Part shown: in pieces, positions 6,752 through 7,480 of the stretch
Layout: every line of letters starts with the position of its first letter
Numbering within the stretch: position 1 is the first letter of the stretch
NCBI GenBank assembly: GCA_937899305.1
Contig: CALDJV010000337.1
Span: forward strand, 1-7,480
DNA: 7,480 bases
Origin: an uncultured Cytophagaceae bacterium
Lineage (GTDB): Bacteria; Bacteroidota; Bacteroidia; Cytophagales; Microscillaceae
Direction of reading: 5' to 3'
Position numbers and translations under genes: made by a program
Notes under the pieces: model-generated
The model's database searches: none
What the model was told of the DNA's origin: nothing
Seen by the model: only the letters and a program-made list of their open reading frames with translations

Positions 6752-6838
6752 CTTCGCCAGGCTCAGCGTGACAAAGGGAAGTATTCGTAACGAATGGGAG
6801 GCGTCAGTAGGGGAAACTCGTGGAGGATTGGAGGGGCA
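6752..6838. repeat. 87-base intergenic repeat, copy B
   Basis: Second copy of the 6570-6656 element, starting 182 bases after it in the same orientation. Most of the seven differences cluster in the middle (about 6778-6796), while the outer parts are almost perfect. The DNA between the copies (6657-6751) is not part of the repeat but contains TGTCAGGCTGAACACAG, which partly resembles the reverse complement of the repeat's left end. Confidence 0.85.
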
Positions 6839-6887
6839 AGATGTGATTTTTAATACTTTTAATATTCATCATCCAGTGCTTTGGGCA

Positions 6888-7355
6888 CTAGTTCCCACCC
6901 TTTCTCCGCATCTCACTCCGCCGCATAGGCATGGCATCTATAGTGCGAAAAAGCTGCTTGACCAGCATCACTTTTTTGATGGTACGCATTTTTTCTCCCC
7001 CGTCTTTGCCAATCAGTATCACTTGAAACTGCTGAAGAGGCACTTTGTAATATTGACGCAATCGTTGGTTTTGGGCCCGACTTAATGGCTGATGATTGGG
7101 TTGTTGGCCTCCCTCTCCTATTACTTTGAACACGATCAAATCCCGGTCGAGTACTCCCATAGTGGCTTGTTCAAAGGCTTTGATTTGTTTTTGATAAAGA
7201 ACTGTCTTAGCATTAGCCGAAAATACCAGCAAGACGCGTTTTTTCCAGGTGTAGGAGTCAAGCAAGGAGGGCTGGGCGATGGTCAGTTGACCAATCAGAT
7301 TTAGGAGAACAATGAGGAGTAAAAAAAGTAGGTTTTTGAGGCGACGATATTTCAT
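6888..7355 (-). CDS. Exported DUF4174 domain protein
   Basis: A 155-residue protein with a signal peptide (basic start, long Leu/Ile core, T-I-A-Q with cleavage near residue 27) and one DUF4174 domain over most of the remainder. The recognisable family pattern is W-K-K-R-V-L-L-V-F near the start, then D-R-D-L-I-V-F, a Y-K-V-P-L-Q-Q-F-Q-V-I-L segment, the signature I-G-K-D-G-G-E-K, and the closing I-D-A-M-P-M-R-R-S-E-M. The domain has a thioredoxin-like predicted layout but no CxxC motif here, so redox activity is unlikely. Its molecular role is not established. It acts in the periplasm or outside the cell. The start at 7355 is the first ATG of the signal peptide; the ribosome binding site is weak. 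It is transcribed toward the repeat cluster as a probable single gene. Confidence 0.88.
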   Translation of the reverse strand: MKYRRLKNLLFLLLIVLLNLIGQLTIAQPSLLDSYTWKKRVLLVFSANAKTVLYQKQIKAFEQATMGVLDRDLIVFKVIGEGGQQPNHQPLSRAQNQRLRQYYKVPLQQFQVILIGKDGGEKMRTIKKVMLVKQLFRTIDAMPMRRSEMRRKGGN

Positions 7356-7480
7356 AAGCTCAGTAGGTTTGGTATCTATGTAAAACTACATAAATAACCT
7401 AATCCATTTGGCTCATCTCTTGTCACTATACTTCTTCAAAAAATAGTTCCGTAGCTAAAGCTACGCAAAGATTTTTTTCA
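7356..7480. promoter_or_regulatory. Upstream region of the DUF4174 gene
   Basis: AT-rich and without a gene. The minus strand carries AATCTTTG (7467-7474), one mismatch from the Bacteroidota -7 consensus TAnnTTTG, about 110 bases before the start. A 5-base inverted repeat ATGTA-TACAT lies at 7378-7391. Promoter assignment is weak. Confidence 0.3.
7450..7478 (+). terminator. Possible hairpin plus T-run
   Basis: CGTAGCT at 7450-7456 and AGCTACG at 7459-7465 form a hairpin (six pairs with a TAAA loop), followed after six bases by seven T's (7472-7478). No plus-strand gene immediately upstream needs it, so it may be a repeat unit or part of the promoter region instead. Confidence 0.35.

Larger units (their letters stand above)
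6523..6887. other. Gene-free stretch between convergent transcripts
   Basis: Apart from the two 87-base repeats I see no credible gene. Open frames cross the repeats but have no start context, no domain and no family resemblance. A small inverted repeat AGTGC-GCACT at 6875-6889 overlaps the 3' end of the DUF4174 gene and lacks a T-run on the minus strand, so I do not call a terminator. Confidence 0.6.

Noticed and set aside
6562..7085. Open frames reading through the 87-base repeats
   Set aside because: Similar peptides arise because the DNA repeats; the second frame runs antisense into the DUF4174 gene.

Overview
The window looks like chromosomal DNA from a member of the Bacteroidota, most likely a marine Cytophagales/Microscilla-type gliding bacterium. 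This is inferred from a long Leu-rich-repeat (LRR) protein of 23-residue repeats, AT-rich intergenic DNA, weak Shine-Dalgarno sequences, a TAnnTTTG-type promoter element (TAACTTTG, 3133-3140), and short secreted proteins ending their signal peptides in A-Q. The species cannot be settled from sequence reading alone.

Layout. (1) 1-3111, minus strand: a probable two-gene operon. An OpuCA/ProV-like ABC-transporter ATPase (3111-2140) is followed after 20 bases by a giant LRR protein (2119 to the left edge, 706 residues visible, C-terminus outside the window). The LRR gene is open throughout and fills the first 2.1 kb. (2) 3112-3205: a divergent promoter region. (3) 3206-5629, plus strand: an 807-residue protein with a PD-(D/E)XK nuclease-like domain (PD at 395-396, EIK at 406-408) fused to a complete classic AAA+ ATPase domain (Walker A 560-567, pore loop W593-I-G, Walker B 615-620, arginine fingers R674/R677). 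This is the most interesting gene here. (4) 5630-5866: intergenic DNA with two overlapping, mutually exclusive hairpins and a direct repeat. (5) 5867-6223, plus strand: a small exported protein of unknown function, followed by a degenerate second copy of its own upstream leader (about 6252-6353) whose start codon reads ACG, and then a strong intrinsic terminator (6485-6522). (6) 6523-6887: no gene seen, but two 87-base direct repeats (80/87 identical by eye). (7) 6888-7355, minus strand: an exported DUF4174-family protein. (8) 7356-7480: its upstream region, with a small hairpin plus T-run.

How it may work together: the ATPase would energise a quaternary-amine/osmolyte importer whose permease and binding protein are not in the window; the co-directional LRR gene may or may not be related functionally. 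The nuclease-AAA+ protein stands alone on its strand and reads as a self-contained sensor/nuclease/motor protein. A defence or DNA/RNA-processing role is a hypothesis. The LRR protein carries the same roughly 40-residue cysteine-containing module at its N-terminus and again between two LRR blocks, so it looks like two LRR proteins joined head to tail.
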